Positions 1-11,599 are shown, numbered from the stretch's first letter. The stretch is DNA of 64,000 nt from Aphelenchoides besseyi (GCA_024699855.1 JAMPIQ010000003.1:3410001-3474000), one strand, 5' to 3'. Numbers and translations: made by a program. The notes: generated from the sequence alone by a model not told the origin.

Positions 1-437
1 TCAATTTATTGCGAGATATAAATACCAACGACCTGCAAGTTTTGATCGTTTCCACTCCCAAATGTGGAATTTGATCGCTTGGTGATTATCAGCAGTGCGA
101 CCTGTACTTGCTAGTTTGTTTTGCGTCATCTCAGGCAAAGAAATTGTCTTCGAGCTCTCAGGCTCATTTTGTTTTTGATTTCAACGCCAAATGAATAATT
201 TACGGTTTCTGATGGTCTTTAACTTTGAGATACAAATTCACCATTCTGAAGCTGCAAATTCTTGAATTAGTTAAGGGCTACGGTTAAAAGTGCGTGACTG
301 TAGGGAATTTTCTTAGGACTCTAGAAATTTCAGTTTGTCTTGAAATCAAGATTAACATTCAGTCGTTGACATTGTTTTCTAATCGCGTCCGTATTCATGA
401 GTTGAGTGTTTTTCCATTTCAGAAATCCCCAGCAAGA
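1..437 (+). promoter_or_regulatory. Upstream region and 5' leader of the PDE6D gene
   Basis: No coding region is supported here. A pyrimidine-rich 3' splice site ends at about 421, just before the PDE6D start codon at 438, so the transcript probably has a non-coding first exon spliced to the coding exon. The first exon itself cannot be placed. AT-rich sequence; no TATA box is obvious. Confidence 0.4.
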
Positions 438-1095
<658 letters not shown>

Positions 1096-1209
1096 TTAAT
1101 CGGTCGATAAGAACGTGCGTGACTCACGTTCCCATCTTTTCTGTTGATCTCTTTCTGCACATTTCCGATGAAAAACTTTTTCTTTCGAAAGGTCTATTGA
1201 ATTGCAAAT

Positions 1210-1215
1210 AATAAA
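1210..1215 (+). terminator. Polyadenylation signal AATAAA of PDE6D
   Basis: An AATAAA hexamer lies about 115 bp after the PDE6D stop codon, in AT-rich sequence between two converging genes. Confidence 0.5.
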
Positions 1216-1444
1216 CATTGATTGTAACAGAGATTTGCGTAACTTATAAACAGGCTCGTTAAGAGATGAATTACGAATAAGTTAAGATTTTTTGTTTTAG
1301 AAATAAAAAGACTTATAAGGCAATCCAAACGAGAGGACGGACTCGGCATCCGGGTATTGAATGGGCGATTTGATGATTAGAATGAGAAACATAATTAGAA
1401 AAGATGTATGACATCTTGAGCATTAGACGGCTGTTTGATTCTGT

Positions 1445-3881
1445 CTACTGAAGATTAACGTAGTTTGCTGGGAATCTGAAAGAAGACTTGTTATTCACGC
1501 TTAAACAAAAAGTCTCTCACAGTCCATATCGGCCTTTTGAAACACCGCGCCACCATCCGGGATCGATCTGAAAAATTTCTTGGTATTAAGAAATGTGTTT
1601 TTCGTCAACCTGTTCAATGTCAGTGATTCGGTCGCCAACATCAACTAAAACAATTTGTTAGAATAGACAGTAGATTCATAAGAACGTAATTTTGAGTTTA
1701 AGGGCTTAGTCATCGTATTAGCAAAGTCAAACGTACATGAAATTTCGTCGTCGTCTTGTGCTTGATAATCATAAACTGCGATCGCTGTTAATCCCGCATT
1801 ATCATTTTGTTCAAGAGCTGCTGGAATGGGTGGTTCGTCGTAAGCAGGAACAGAAGCCAAAGGCTCTTGAATGGGTGTATCCGGAACGAAGTCGTACTGT
1901 GTAGTAGGAGGCTCGGGAACATAATCGTAGTATGTATGATTCGACGTTTGATGATTCGAAGAGTGAGTTGGTTCGTTTGGTTCTTCGGGAAAATGTGACT
2001 TCGGTTTTTCAATAGGTGTATTGAAAATCGCCGGTTCGGGTACTTCATCTGCCCATTCTTCTTCTACTTTTGCTTCATCGTCGGTCGAAGATTGTCGTCG
2101 ATGGGGCATATTACCAGCGAAAGACGGTGCTGGTGCGGCAGGAGTCGGGACTTGTGGCAAGACTTGAATTCGGACGTGTTCGACCTCAACCTCGACTACT
2201 CGATGCTGTGGCTCAGCGGGAACAGTTTCGTTCAATGAAGACTGAGAATGTAGTTCACTAACATATTCCGTTGGAAGTGTTGGTGGACTAGCGGGCGGAC
2301 TAGCAGGTTCGACAACTTGCGGTTCAGCTGCAAATGGTAATCTAACGCCCATCGACTTGGGCTTGGAACGCGAAGGACTCTCAATATGTTCCGGTTCCAT
2401 ATGCGCTGATTCGTCGACCTCGGGCATTTTCGCATGTTGAGCTTCAATTCGTTGTTGTCGTTGAATTTCAGCTTCTTCGTTTCGACGTTTCAGTTCTTCA
2501 TCTTCGCGTTTTCGACGTTCTCGTTCCTCTCGAACACGATCGTCTTGATTGTTGGCCGTAGCCATTTGTTCGAATTTGCTTCGTAGGTCGGAAGCACGAG
2601 CACGTGGAACCTCCGGTTTTGCTGGAGTTTGACTTTCGTGTTTGGACAAATCTTCACGAGTTTCCCAACCAACAGCCGATTTATCTTGCGGACCATCGGG
2701 TTTCGTGTATCCCTTCTTGTAATCTGCAACGAAATTGAAGAAATGAAAAGAAACGAAAAATTGCCTGTTTGACTTTCATGTTTTGCTGGTTGAGACCGTT
2801 CTTCCCAACCAACGGCCGATTTGTCTTGACGATCCTCAACGCCGAATTGACCGCCAAATCCTTTTTTGTAATCTTTAGCTGATTGATGCGCTTCAACCTT
2901 TCCATCATAATCCCAGCCCACGGCCGATTTATCCTGTGGACCTTCAGGTTTGGTGTATCCCTTTTTGTAATCTGCAAATACCATTAAAAATTGGCATTCC
3001 ATCTTCGACATCAACTCACCAGTTTGACTTTCATGTTTCGTTGTCTCAGACCGATAGTCCCAACCAACCGCCGATTTATCTTGATGACCTTCTGGTTTGT
3101 TAAATCCTTTCTTGTAGTCTGTAAGGCTTATATTCTTCATATTAAAATGATTAGCTTACCAGTTTGACTTCCATGTTTGGACAAATCTTCACGATGCTCC
3201 CAACCGACGGCTGATTTGTCTTGTCGATCGGTTTGCTTACCGTGAACTCCACCAAATCCCTTTTTGTAATCTAAACCAAAAAATACAATTCTTAACGGAA
3301 CTCTCACTTACCGGTTTGTGACTCGTGTTTCTGCGAATCGCTTTTGTAATTCCAACCAACTGCCGACTTATCCTGTCGATCGTCCGTTCCGTATTGACCA
3401 CCAAATCCCTTCTTGTAGTCCTTAGCTGATTGATGAGCTTCAACCTTCCCGTCGTAATCATAACCAACGGCACTCTGAAATAGAATCTCGAATTTCACGA
3501 TCTCTCTCTTGATTACCTTGTCCATTTGTGCTTGTACACCGAAAGTGCCACCGTAACCCGAACTTGGCTTCGACATATGAGCCATTCGTTGTTCTTTTAG
3601 CGCTTGATCGCTTTTTAAAACCTAAATCCATTTAACAAATGGGAATAAAAGCTTCAATTCACTTCATCGCGAAGTTCGTCCAATCGAACCGACTCCTGAT
3701 GTCCACTTCCACTGACGGTTTTTGCGCCCCATCTCGACTCTTTTTCAGTGACATCGTTCTACAAATCAAATAAGCTAATTGATCTTTAACTTACCACAAA
3801 ATTTGGCGTATCCCAATCGTCTTCATCGGCCGTGGGTTTCGGCGGTACCGCCGGTTTCACTCCAATGGTTGCTTTCCACAT
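1445..3881 (-). CDS. CTTN: Cortactin (actin-binding repeats, SH3)
   Basis: Eleven exons on the minus strand (3795-3881, 3663-3758, 3517-3621, 3312-3474, 3160-3270, 3020-3118, 2765-2971, 1737-2723, 1610-1644, 1521-1567, 1445-1475) give 655 residues. The order is an acidic N terminus with [11 protein letters not shown] (the Arp2/3-binding type), then about seven cortactin repeats carrying DYKKG and QDKSAVGW, a charged coiled-coil-prone stretch ([11 protein letters not shown]), a Pro-rich region, and a C-terminal SH3 domain ([16 protein letters not shown] ... WWRGV ... GLFPANYV). Cortactin stabilises Arp2/3-branched actin at the cell cortex and uses the SH3 to recruit partners. Three repeats (4, 5 and 7) replace the usual GG-x-x-G with a KPEG/KPDG form. 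The intron after 2765 starts with GC. The final coding exon is only 31 nt. Confident. Confidence 0.95.
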
Positions 3882-4271
3882 TTTTCAAACTGCAAAATAA
3901 CAAGCTTGACTCGTGACAAATCGAAGATGAACGAATGGTATAAAAACAAAAGGTTCGATCAAAAAACGCTTGCGACGATGATTCAGCAGTTAGTGGCGTT
4001 CGAAAGAAGAAACAAAACGCCAACAATCTCGCTGCTTTTGAGCGCTGATCTGCGAGCGTGTTTTCTTGTCGAAACATTTTTGTGACAACAAAGAAACTTG
4101 ATGAGTAACAGTTGAAAACAATCCAATGCTTAGTCATCACTCAAGGGTCAAATTCTCGGATCTAATGCAATTCATTCGAATGCAGCAGATACTAATACTT
4201 TGCTTGTTAAAACAACTCACACGAGAAAAGCGTTTTGTTTATTCCATTTCTTGATTTCTATAGTAAACGGT

Positions 4272-5039
4272 TCAATTGTCAGTTGTGGTGTTATTCTCGC
4301 GTTGAACATTCAAGTCGACGGGAACATCGCCCGGTCGAACATCGACGTCGATCGGCAATTCGCCGGTTTGTTGGTTGATCACGTTGCCAAAACGAGGGCC
4401 CGAAGAAACACCTGTCGAACGATCACTTTGAGTGTCTGAAACAGAGAGATTAGTATTAAGTCCCAACATACCACATTCAGAATATTGAGTTTGTTCAGTT
4501 AAACTCATCGTATTACTCGCTGGAGAATGACGTAGTACGGTCATGCTCTCAGAGACCAACTGAAAACGTTTAGGATTAAATGTTTGATAATACCGTTGTG
4601 ATTAATACGTTCTCTTCCAACGACGTAATACGATTTCCAAACGCAACTTCTGTTGGCACCGGTACGATGGAAACCTAAATAAAAAGCAATTGGATGATTT
4701 CTGTCAAAAAAGTATCACATCGCTTAGTGTTATGTAGTAGTCTGTAAATATAAGGTCGTTTGGATCGTTCGTAATTTTTTCCATTGAAATTAGCGGCTTG
4801 TAACGACGAAACTTTGCGGGCATCACACGTTTGAAGCCCGGAGGATATTTCGGAGGTTTGATGGCTCGTAAGCGTAAAGATTCGGGCAGTTGCTCAAGAA
4901 CACGATCGTTGTTGTCTTCAGACTGATTACGACGATCGCTTTGCGGCTCCGTCGATTGAGTGGAGTTCATTGCCGAACGAGCAGTTTGATCGATAGGACG
5001 AGAGTTGTCAGACGCCATGAAGAAACGACTATCATTCAC
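4272..5039 (-). CDS. Unrecognised protein, 217 aa
   Basis: Four exons (4719-5039, 4594-4674, 4472-4559, 4272-4435) join in frame. I do not recognise the family. The N-terminal third is polar and low in complexity (Ser/Gln/Asn/Arg). It is followed by a basic Pro-containing block (AIKPPKYPPGF, KRVMPAKFRRYKPL). The C-terminal half is more hydrophobic and then Ser/Thr-rich, ending in a run of Asn and Thr. No signal peptide or membrane helix is visible. An alternative start Met lies seven residues downstream, at 5018. The last intron (4436-4471) is only 36 bp and divisible by three with no stop, so its retention would simply add 12 residues. The gene runs in the same direction as cortactin. The consistent exon phases support a real gene; its function is unknown. 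Confidence 0.65.
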
Positions 5040-5476
5040 AAATACAAGAGTAAACTAAAAGCCACTTGTTTCTTTGAATGTAATCCATTATGCAAACTCA
5101 AACAAACTTACATAAGGAAGCTCTTCATTTCCAGTCAATTAGAATCATCTGTTAACCTCGTATCTTTACGTTATAGAATCACTTAAAGTTAGTCGTCGAT
5201 TTGCTCTTTTAAACACATTTATAATCATCGCACTGTATATCTCAAAACGCTTTTCAAATACTCAAACAGATGCCGTAAAATCTCTTGCGTGGATGTTTAA
5301 AACGAAAATGAACGTTTTTGTCGATCGTTTTGATTCTACAAAACAAGCCAATGCTTCTGTGCAGTACAAACTAATAGGTTGTTGAGAACAAACATTTTTG
5401 TGAAACGACAAAGTGAACTGATCGTTATAGCAAACGCAGACTGATGGTCACAGGTTTCCGGAATTGAAGTCAAATT
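5040..5476. other. Intergenic, nothing recognised
   Basis: AT-rich spacer between the unrecognised gene ending at its 5039 start codon and the doubtful minus-strand exon at 5477. Short ORFs on both strands lack splice support. No RNA gene or repeat seen. Confidence 0.4.
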
Positions 5477-5780
5477 TTAGAAGCCATCTCGTACTGAGCT
5501 TATTTTTGGAAATTTCCAGCGTGTTGACTTCGACGGAAATAAGCATTTTGATTGCTCATTGAACACAAATTCAAACATTTCTATTGACCATAAACCTAGA
5601 TCATGAGCTTCCGGTTTACAGGTAAATTTCAAAATTTGCTTTAAAAGGTGGCCCAACATGCACAAATCATCCCAACCGGCTGCCTAACAACCAATAAACG
5701 TTCGATGCAACTTACGTCAACGGTTGTTTTGTTAATAAACAGTTCAATTGGTTCGTTTGCTTCACGCGCTGACAACTAAA
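5477..5780 (-). CDS. Possible 3' part of an unrecognised minus-strand gene
   Basis: On the minus strand an exon ends at a strong donor (GTAAGTTG, just below 5716). Splicing over 32 bp to an acceptor at 5683/5684 joins in phase 0. The resulting peptide is ordered and globular-looking (AAGWDDLCMLGHLL ... HDLGLWSIEMFEF ... STRWKFPKIS), ending at a stop at 5477. I do not recognise it. The upstream exons towards 5.95 kb are unclear: several frames and acceptors are possible there. If real, the gene would be divergent from the ShKT gene starting at 6076. The intron is unusually short, and pseudogene or chance ORF remain possible. Confidence 0.33.
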
Positions 5781-6075
5781 CCAACGCATATGATTTCCAA
5801 CGTTGCTTTCTAATGTTTTGACGATATACGCGGTTTTTTCGCAAAAAACACAAATTAGTTTGCCGTGTAAGGCCCCTGAGATTGAGGATATCAATGTTTG
5901 TTCATCTGTCGGCCCATGTTCATCTCGCAATCTACATCGAAACGACCGGAAGGCGGACAAGTGAGATCGAAAACGTGGCCCACGAATTCGTTTTTAATCA
6001 ACTCGACAAGACGAGTTCTGCGACCATTAGAATTCATAAACTAGTTGTCTTTCAGATCTGAAACTCACAAGTGAT

Positions 6076-6983
6076 ATGAACTCGAAAGCCTTCAACATCC
6101 TACTTGCTCTTGTAGTTTTCATTGCGTGTTTCACGGTTCCCAGTACCGAAGCCAGAGCTCGTCGTAAGAGCAAAAGTCAAGCGCTTTCAACCTGTAAAGA
6201 CGAACATCACAAATGTCGTATGAACACCGAAATCTGTCATCACGGAACCTATCATTTAATGATGGTGGTAAGTTAGAATCGACGAAACAATCTGATCGTT
6301 TATCTTAGCATTTGTGTGCGAGCGCTTGTAAGCTATGCAATGAGCATATTGCATTGAAAGTATATTGCATGCTTTGAAATAGTTGACTACGAAATCTTTA
6401 CAGGCTCAATGTCAAGACAAATTGGCCAGTTGTAAGCTCGAGATGTGTGAAAAAGACAACTACAGATTGATGATGAAGGTAGGACATTTTGTTGCAACTA
6501 TGAGATAGCAATCTTTTTTGACGCGCGAAAACCATTTTATTAACGTAGACGTAGCAATTTGTAGTTACAGAAACTCCCCTAAGCGTACATTTGTTAATGA
6601 ACTCTTCTCTTTCGAACTTCAACATGTTTTCAACGTTTTAATCAACTGCGGTTATTTTGTTCTTTCATTTTTTACGCGCTTTTACTCAACGAGCTCAAAG
6701 CAGTTCACATCAAAACAGTACCAATTAACATGCAAAATCAAAAAGATTAATTGGGTGGATTGATCGAAACTATTCAGGCTTTTTGTTCGCTCAAGATTGC
6801 TGCGTTTATTTTAGTTGATAACTCAAAGTATTAGCTACAAACTAATTCCGATTGACACGAGATCTAATGTATTTTATTTCAGAAACTGTGCAAAAAAACT
6901 TGCAGGTACGTAAGAACCGATTAACACATCTAATCAAAGATTTCACGAACTCAATAACAATTGATTGTTTCAGGTACTGTTAA
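6076..6983 (+). CDS. Secreted protein with two ShKT domains
   Basis: Five exons (6076-6267, 6309-6359, 6404-6478, 6883-6905, 6974-6983) give 116 residues. The first 25 or so form a signal peptide (NILLALVVFIACF), followed by a basic RARRKSKS stretch. Two complete six-cysteine ShKT domains follow, each ending in the pattern C-x3-C-x2-C (LCASACKLC and LCKKTCRYC). ShKT domains are disulfide-stabilised modules, very common in nematode secreted proteins and also found in the sea-anemone channel-blocking peptide that gave the name. A role in channel binding here is not shown. Reading through the first intron instead would truncate the protein. The second exon was chosen because it completes domain 1. 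The last exon carries only 10 nt. First member of the ShKT cluster. Confidence 0.85.
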
Positions 6984-8396
6984 GTGGATCCCTGTCTTCT
7001 TCTGCCGCGTACTTTATGTTGTTCATAACATCTACTGGTAATAAACGAATTCGCAGTCACACAACAAATGGACATACTCAGTAACTGTAGCGTCATGATT
7101 GTTGGGTATAATAAATGAGATGTCAAATGTAAAGTAAAATCATTCTTTTTTGTCATAAAATGAACATTATTTGTACAACAGCTTTGTTCTACAACTTGGT
7201 TGTAGTGAATCCAAATTAGGTTTCGTACTGATGTATTCTTTCAACCGATAACATCAACAGGTTTACATTCAAGAATCATCCTATTTTTCAAGATATTCGA
7301 TAATACAAAAGTATTATCCGTGAATAGAGAATTCAATAGCCTACCAAATACTAACAAGTTAATTGCACATACTTAACGGTCGTCGAATTTTGTGAGACAT
7401 TTGTTGAACTGCTTCTTATAACGACTCGATAACTGTGTTACATAGCAATGTTTCTAATGCAGGTACTTGAATTACACGGTTATAAACTAACGTTAAGACT
7501 GAACACTCTCATCATTCCGATCAAGAATGATTGACAATGGAGTTTGCATTAAACAACAAATTGCTATTGCTTGCTAATCACAGAGTACTTCAAACAGTTT
7601 GAGTAAGTTGTTTGAAATCCACTGGCTATTAGGTTCACTTAAAAGTTTTTATAAACAAATGAGTCGTTTTAGAAACTTCTATTTTCTCAATGACATGAGC
7701 TCATAAACTCTGCAGCTGTTAAAGTTGGTTCACTGACGTTAACGGTTACTTCTGTAGGCTTTACAAAATTAAAGCAACAGCGATTTAAACAAATCTTTAG
7801 CAGTACATAGTTAACACGCAAAAGCTGACTAATACCATCCAAGTCGATCTTATTATCAAACTGCTAATGGAGATCTTACTGTTCACGTCATTTAACATCC
7901 GCATCCTTTTACCTTCAGCCTTCTTTATTGTGATTGAGCAGTTAAACAGTTGCTTACAACCGTAGACTTGCGTTTGAACTCATGATGCTCTCGATAAAAA
8001 TAGTTAATTGAGAGTTACCACAAACATTTGTTGTTTACAGAACTGAAGATTTCAATTGAATTCAGCGTTTATTGATGAGCGAACTTTAGATCAAAAGTGG
8101 TTTTTTAGTTTGCGAACTAAGTTTGCTCAGAATTTACTTACTGCTGCAGACAAAGTTTTAACGTTGTCGTCAAAGCACCGACTTCAATTAGCAGTCCAGT
8201 TTCTGCACGTAAAACGAATTAGACAAACAAGAAAGACAACCATTGTCGTCAATCGATGGAAATTAATTGAGGAAAACGTTGCTGTTTACACAGCCGGAAC
8301 ATGTCATATCGAACAGCAATTGAACTCCGGTTGAATCGGCTTCTTCTTAATTGTAAGTTTCCACGTTTTTGTCCGATAATCGTTTCAGTCGGAAGC
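6984..8396. other. Intergenic stretch, no gene seen
   Basis: About 1.4 kb of AT-rich DNA between two ShKT genes. ORFs are short on both strands and lack splice or codon support. Near the right end a donor (GTAAGTTT at about 8353) and acceptor (ending 8388) suggest a 5' UTR intron of the next gene. No RNA gene, array or mobile element recognised. Confidence 0.5.
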
Positions 8397-9167
8397 ATGC
8401 GATTGGCATCGACCGAATTCGTGTGCGTATTCGTAGTGATCGTCGTCGTTTTAAGTGATTTCACCGAAGCAGCAGCAAAGAAACCGGACGTCTGTGATCC
8501 CGAAGGTGTTCCGTATCCTGAAGATACAACGACAACTGCCGGTACAGTTCTTATTATAACGTTTGAATTAGTCAGCTTATAGACCCAATTAAAGGTGAGA
8601 CAACAACACCAGTTCCAGCCGTACAAATGACAACGGCAAACCCCAATGAGAAGACAACGGCAAACCCCAATGAGAAGACAACGGCAAACCCCAATGAGAA
8701 GACAACGGCAAACCCCAATGAGAAGACAACGGCAAACCCCAATGAGAAGACAACGGCAAAACCTAATGAGAAGACAACGGCAAACCCCAATGAGAAGACA
8801 ACGGCAAACCCCAATGAGAAGACAACGGCAAAACCTAATGAGAAGACAACGGCAAACCCGAATCAACAGTCGCAAACGACAACTAAGAACGCACCAATGC
8901 CTAACAACCAACCGACTACTACCCAGCAACCAACAGTATCACCCAGTGCAAATTCCGGAGGGCAAAGTAAGTTCAATTAGAAACTTGTAATTGAGACACT
9001 TTAGCTTGCACTGACCGATACAGAGTGTGCAGAATACAAAAATGGTTGTGCAAAAACCGGGTAATATGTTTGCCTCTGATTAATCAAACATCTTTCAGAT
9101 TTACAAGAAGATGATGTTGTGGGTCTGCCGTCGTACGTGTGGATGTCTGTCAGTACCCAATCCTTAA
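8397..9167 (+). CDS. Secreted Thr-rich tandem-repeat protein with C-terminal ShKT domain
   Basis: Four exons (8397-8541, 8583-8966, 9005-9060, 9099-9167) give 217 residues. A signal peptide (FVCVFVVIVVVLSDF) is followed by a mucin-like linker. In it the octapeptide TTANPNEK (variant TTAKPNEK) is repeated about ten times, and then comes a Thr/Gln/Pro-rich stretch. The last 41 residues form one ShKT domain (TCTDRYRVC ... WVCRRTCGC). The Thr-rich repeats are plausible O-glycosylation sites, so the protein may be a surface-coat or cuticle mucin anchored or recognised through the ShKT module; that is inference. The splice phases all agree. A 5' UTR intron probably ends at 8388, nine bases before the start codon. 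The tandem array is likely to vary in length between individuals. Confidence 0.85.
8630..8863 (+). repeat. 24-bp coding minisatellite, nine full units plus a partial tenth
   Basis: Nine head-to-tail 24-bp units (8630-8845) and a diverged partial tenth lie inside the ShKT mucin exon. Each unit encodes TTANPNEK. Units 6 and 9 share a two-base variant (AAACCTAAT, giving Lys for Asn). The order of plain and variant units in 4-9 (plain, plain, variant, twice) suggests a 72-bp block was duplicated after the variant arose. Confidence 0.95.
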
Positions 9168-9554
9168 CAGAGGATCGTATTTGGTCGTCAATCGAAAGTC
9201 GATGTTCAGTTTCTTGTCTTCTGTTAATTCGAAAATAAAAGTCCTGTTATTTATTGGTTGAAAGAAGTTGTTTTCGAAAAAAAACTCAACAGCTACAAGT
9301 TCAAATACACAACAATCGAATCATTGTGCGTGTTGTCTACGAAAATTTTAACTTTCAACCTTGTCAACCACCAATTATCCAATACCAGGTCTAAGCAAAC
9401 AGACTCATAAGTCGAAGGACCACAAGTTCATGGAATGATGTCTCGTGAATGTCATCTGTTCAAACAGAAACGAAAACAGATGGAATATTCGATTTTATAA
9501 AACGACTTGATTATTACTTTTCATTCTCAGACAGTTCGCATACTCGGATTCGTG
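9168..9554. promoter_or_regulatory. Spacer with TATA box for the next ShKT gene
   Basis: A TATAAAA box at 9496-9502 lies about 55 bp before the start codon at 9555, a plausible core promoter distance. An AATAAA-like signal near 9231-9236 may end the preceding transcript. Nothing else recognised. Confidence 0.5.
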
Positions 9555-9871
9555 ATGCTTCACAACTTCAAACTCTTCCTTTTTTTTGTTCTTCTGATCG
9601 TTGGCGTCAAATGTTTGGATCTGAGTGAGTTGCCAGAGGGTTGCGACAAACCGTCTGACGGTCCGGGTATGTAGAATTAAACGAAATTCTATTAGTCATA
9701 TCTTCAGCGTGTGCTAACAATCCAAACGCTCGTTGCAACGACAAGAATTTGTGTACGGACCCAACATACGGCGCAATGACTCGAAGTGTTTGCCAGGTAT
9801 TCGTAGTCATTACTTTAGTTGACTTTCGGAAATTTCAGGTTTTGTGCAAGTCGTGCAACGCCAAGAAGTAA
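9555..9871 (+). CDS. Small secreted ShKT-domain peptide, 77 aa
   Basis: Three exons (9555-9666, 9708-9796, 9839-9871) encode a signal peptide (LFLFFVLLIVGV) and a single ShKT domain with cysteines in the expected order (CANNPNARC ... LC ... VCQVLCKSC). The last intron falls in phase 0 just before the final Cys-x2-Cys segment. The same relative place is interrupted in the other ShKT genes of the cluster, which supports a common origin by duplication. A polyadenylation signal lies at 9914-9919. The peptide is predicted to be secreted; its target is unknown. Confidence 0.88.
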
Positions 9872-10056
9872 CTCGTTTCAATTACCGTCCATTGTTAGAA
9901 CTTTAATTGATAAAATAAACGAAATACGCACTTAAAAACCTAACCGATGATCAGAAAAAGAGCTAGAGAAATTTGGATATTTGAAATTTAAAGAACTATT
10001 GTCTTCATACTGGCGACTAACCCGTTTGAGATCGGTCGATTGTTCTCGACTTATTG

Positions 10057-11071
10057 ATGCGACCTCTTCATCAACTAATCACAATCGTTGGTTCTGCCAA
10101 TGGAGTCGGAGGTCGTATACCCGGTTGTTCGCAAGCAGCACTTGTGATGCGCAATTCCGATTTTCTAAAACGTTCAGGGTAAGCGCAGCAATAGCAACCT
10201 TAATGGCGGAATTTCGGGATTCCATTTCAATGGTCGAACATTGTCAGCGAGTTTGACTCCGACAAACGTCGACTGGATGCGTTGCCTGGTAAATTCGTTG
10301 CGGTCACAATCTCAGTTTGCTTTTTCAGAAGTCATTTCGTTTTCCAGAACTCTGGCCAGTGCTACAAAGCAAGTTGTTGAGCAAAAAAAAGAGCTTGTGG
10401 TTATTGGCGGCGATCATTCTTGCGCGATGGGCACCTGGTCGGGAGTTGCAGCTGGAGTTCGCAAACTTGGTCGTTTGGGATTGGTGTGGGTCGACGCACA
10501 CATGGATTCGCATACTCCGGCGAGCAGTCACAGCGGTAACATTCACGGAATGCCTGTTGCTCATCTTCTTGGCCATGGCGATTCGGCGTTGAGTGGCATC
10601 TTCGACTTTTTGCCAAAGATCTACCCACAAAACGTTGTTGTTATTGGTGCACGAAGTTTCGAACCCGAAGAACAAGAGTTTTTGGAATCTTTGAAGGTAA
10701 CGAAATCGGCATTCTATGTCAAACGGTTTCAGGTTCGCGTTTTCTACATGGACGAAGTTCGAGATCGTGGCTGTTACTCGGTTTTGAAAGAAGCAATCAA
10801 ATTGAGCACGAACGGAACTTGTGGCTTCGGATTGAGTATCGATTTGGATGCTTTCGAACCACGTGAAGTCCCAGCGATTGGATGTCCGGAAAAAGACGGA
10901 ATGTCAACCGACGAGTTTCTTCGTGCCGTGAATCGTGTTGATTTGCGAAAGTTAGTTGCCTCCGAGATCGTCGAGTTTTTGCCCGATCGTGACAGCGCAG
11001 ACAAACGAACCGAAAAGCTGATTGTTCAAATTTTACGTCAAATTTACACTAACAAATGGGGGCTACGATAA
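10057..11071 (+). CDS. Arginase-family ureohydrolase
   Basis: Four exons (10057-10178, 10248-10288, 10329-10696, 10733-11071) give 289 residues, close to the usual length of about 300-330. All the dinuclear manganese ligands of the family are present: the His in GGDHS, the Asp/His/Asp of DAHMDSH, and the two Asp of SIDLDAFEP. Arginases hydrolyse L-arginine to ornithine and urea; close relatives (agmatinase, formiminoglutamase) act on other guanidino substrates. The N-terminal glycine-rich segment (IVGSANGVGGR) fits the arginase beta-1 region. The second exon (41 nt) was placed from phase and an acceptor ending at 10247, and is the least certain part. An in-frame stop just upstream fixes the start at 10057. 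The gene sits within the ShKT cluster with no evident functional link. Substrate inferred. Confidence 0.88.
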
Positions 11072-11231
11072 ACTGATTACAAGCAGGTTTTGTCCGTTTA
11101 AAACCAAAGAACGGGTTCTCACTGTTCGTTTGACCACGTCGTCCAATTTCCAGTCTCGTTATGCAAACAGCGATCTTCGGTTGTGAACGTGGCTTTTCGT
11201 GTTGTCAATTCGAATAAACTCGTTCACTGGA

Positions 11232-11599
11232 ATGAGACGCTTTTCCGTTCAACTGTTCTTTCTTCTTATGCTCATTAACTACGTTTACGGTGCTTTTGTT
11301 CTTCAGGATTTACACAAAGTTGGTGAATGCGCAGAAAACGGTATATCTGATTTCAAGTCAAATGAAGTGATTGCGCATTGCAGGTTGTGTGAATAGAGGC
11401 GGTGACAAGTGCGATAAACCAGAAACAATTCGCTTGTGTCAGGACAAAGTAAGTTCTAAGTGAAGTTGGCTTGATGAGCTTTGATCTAGACTTACGGTAA
11501 AATGTATCGTAATTTCTGTAAGAAGACGGTAAGCAACATGGCATTCAAGAATTGTAATTATTTTTTCAGTGCAAACAATCGTGCGATCCATTGTGGTGA
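11232..11599 (+). CDS. Small secreted ShKT-domain peptide, 80 aa
   Basis: Four exons (11232-11340, 11384-11448, 11490-11528, 11570-11599) join in frame. A signal peptide (VQLFFLLMLINYVYG) is followed by one ShKT domain (GCVNRGGDKC ... FCKKTCKQSC). An extra cysteine precedes the domain, in ECAENG. The second intron interrupts the domain before the helix leading to the last three cysteines, and the third lies directly before the last Cys-x3-Cys. Two introns in so small a domain are striking. Predicted extracellular; function unknown. Confidence 0.85.

Noticed and set aside
8630..8863. Direct repeat array that could be mistaken for CRISPR
   Set aside because: Units are contiguous with no spacers, lie inside a coding exon and the DNA is eukaryotic.
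8249..8929. 226-codon minus-strand ORF with repeated Cys/Leu motifs, and 80-117-codon ORFs in other frames
   Set aside because: They are shadows of the 24-bp tandem array; because the unit is divisible by three, every frame stays open. Only the Thr-rich plus frame has a signal peptide, splice agreement and a ShKT domain.
9981..10256. 91-codon ORF overlapping the first arginase exon
   Set aside because: Different frame from the arginase glycine-rich N terminus, no homology.
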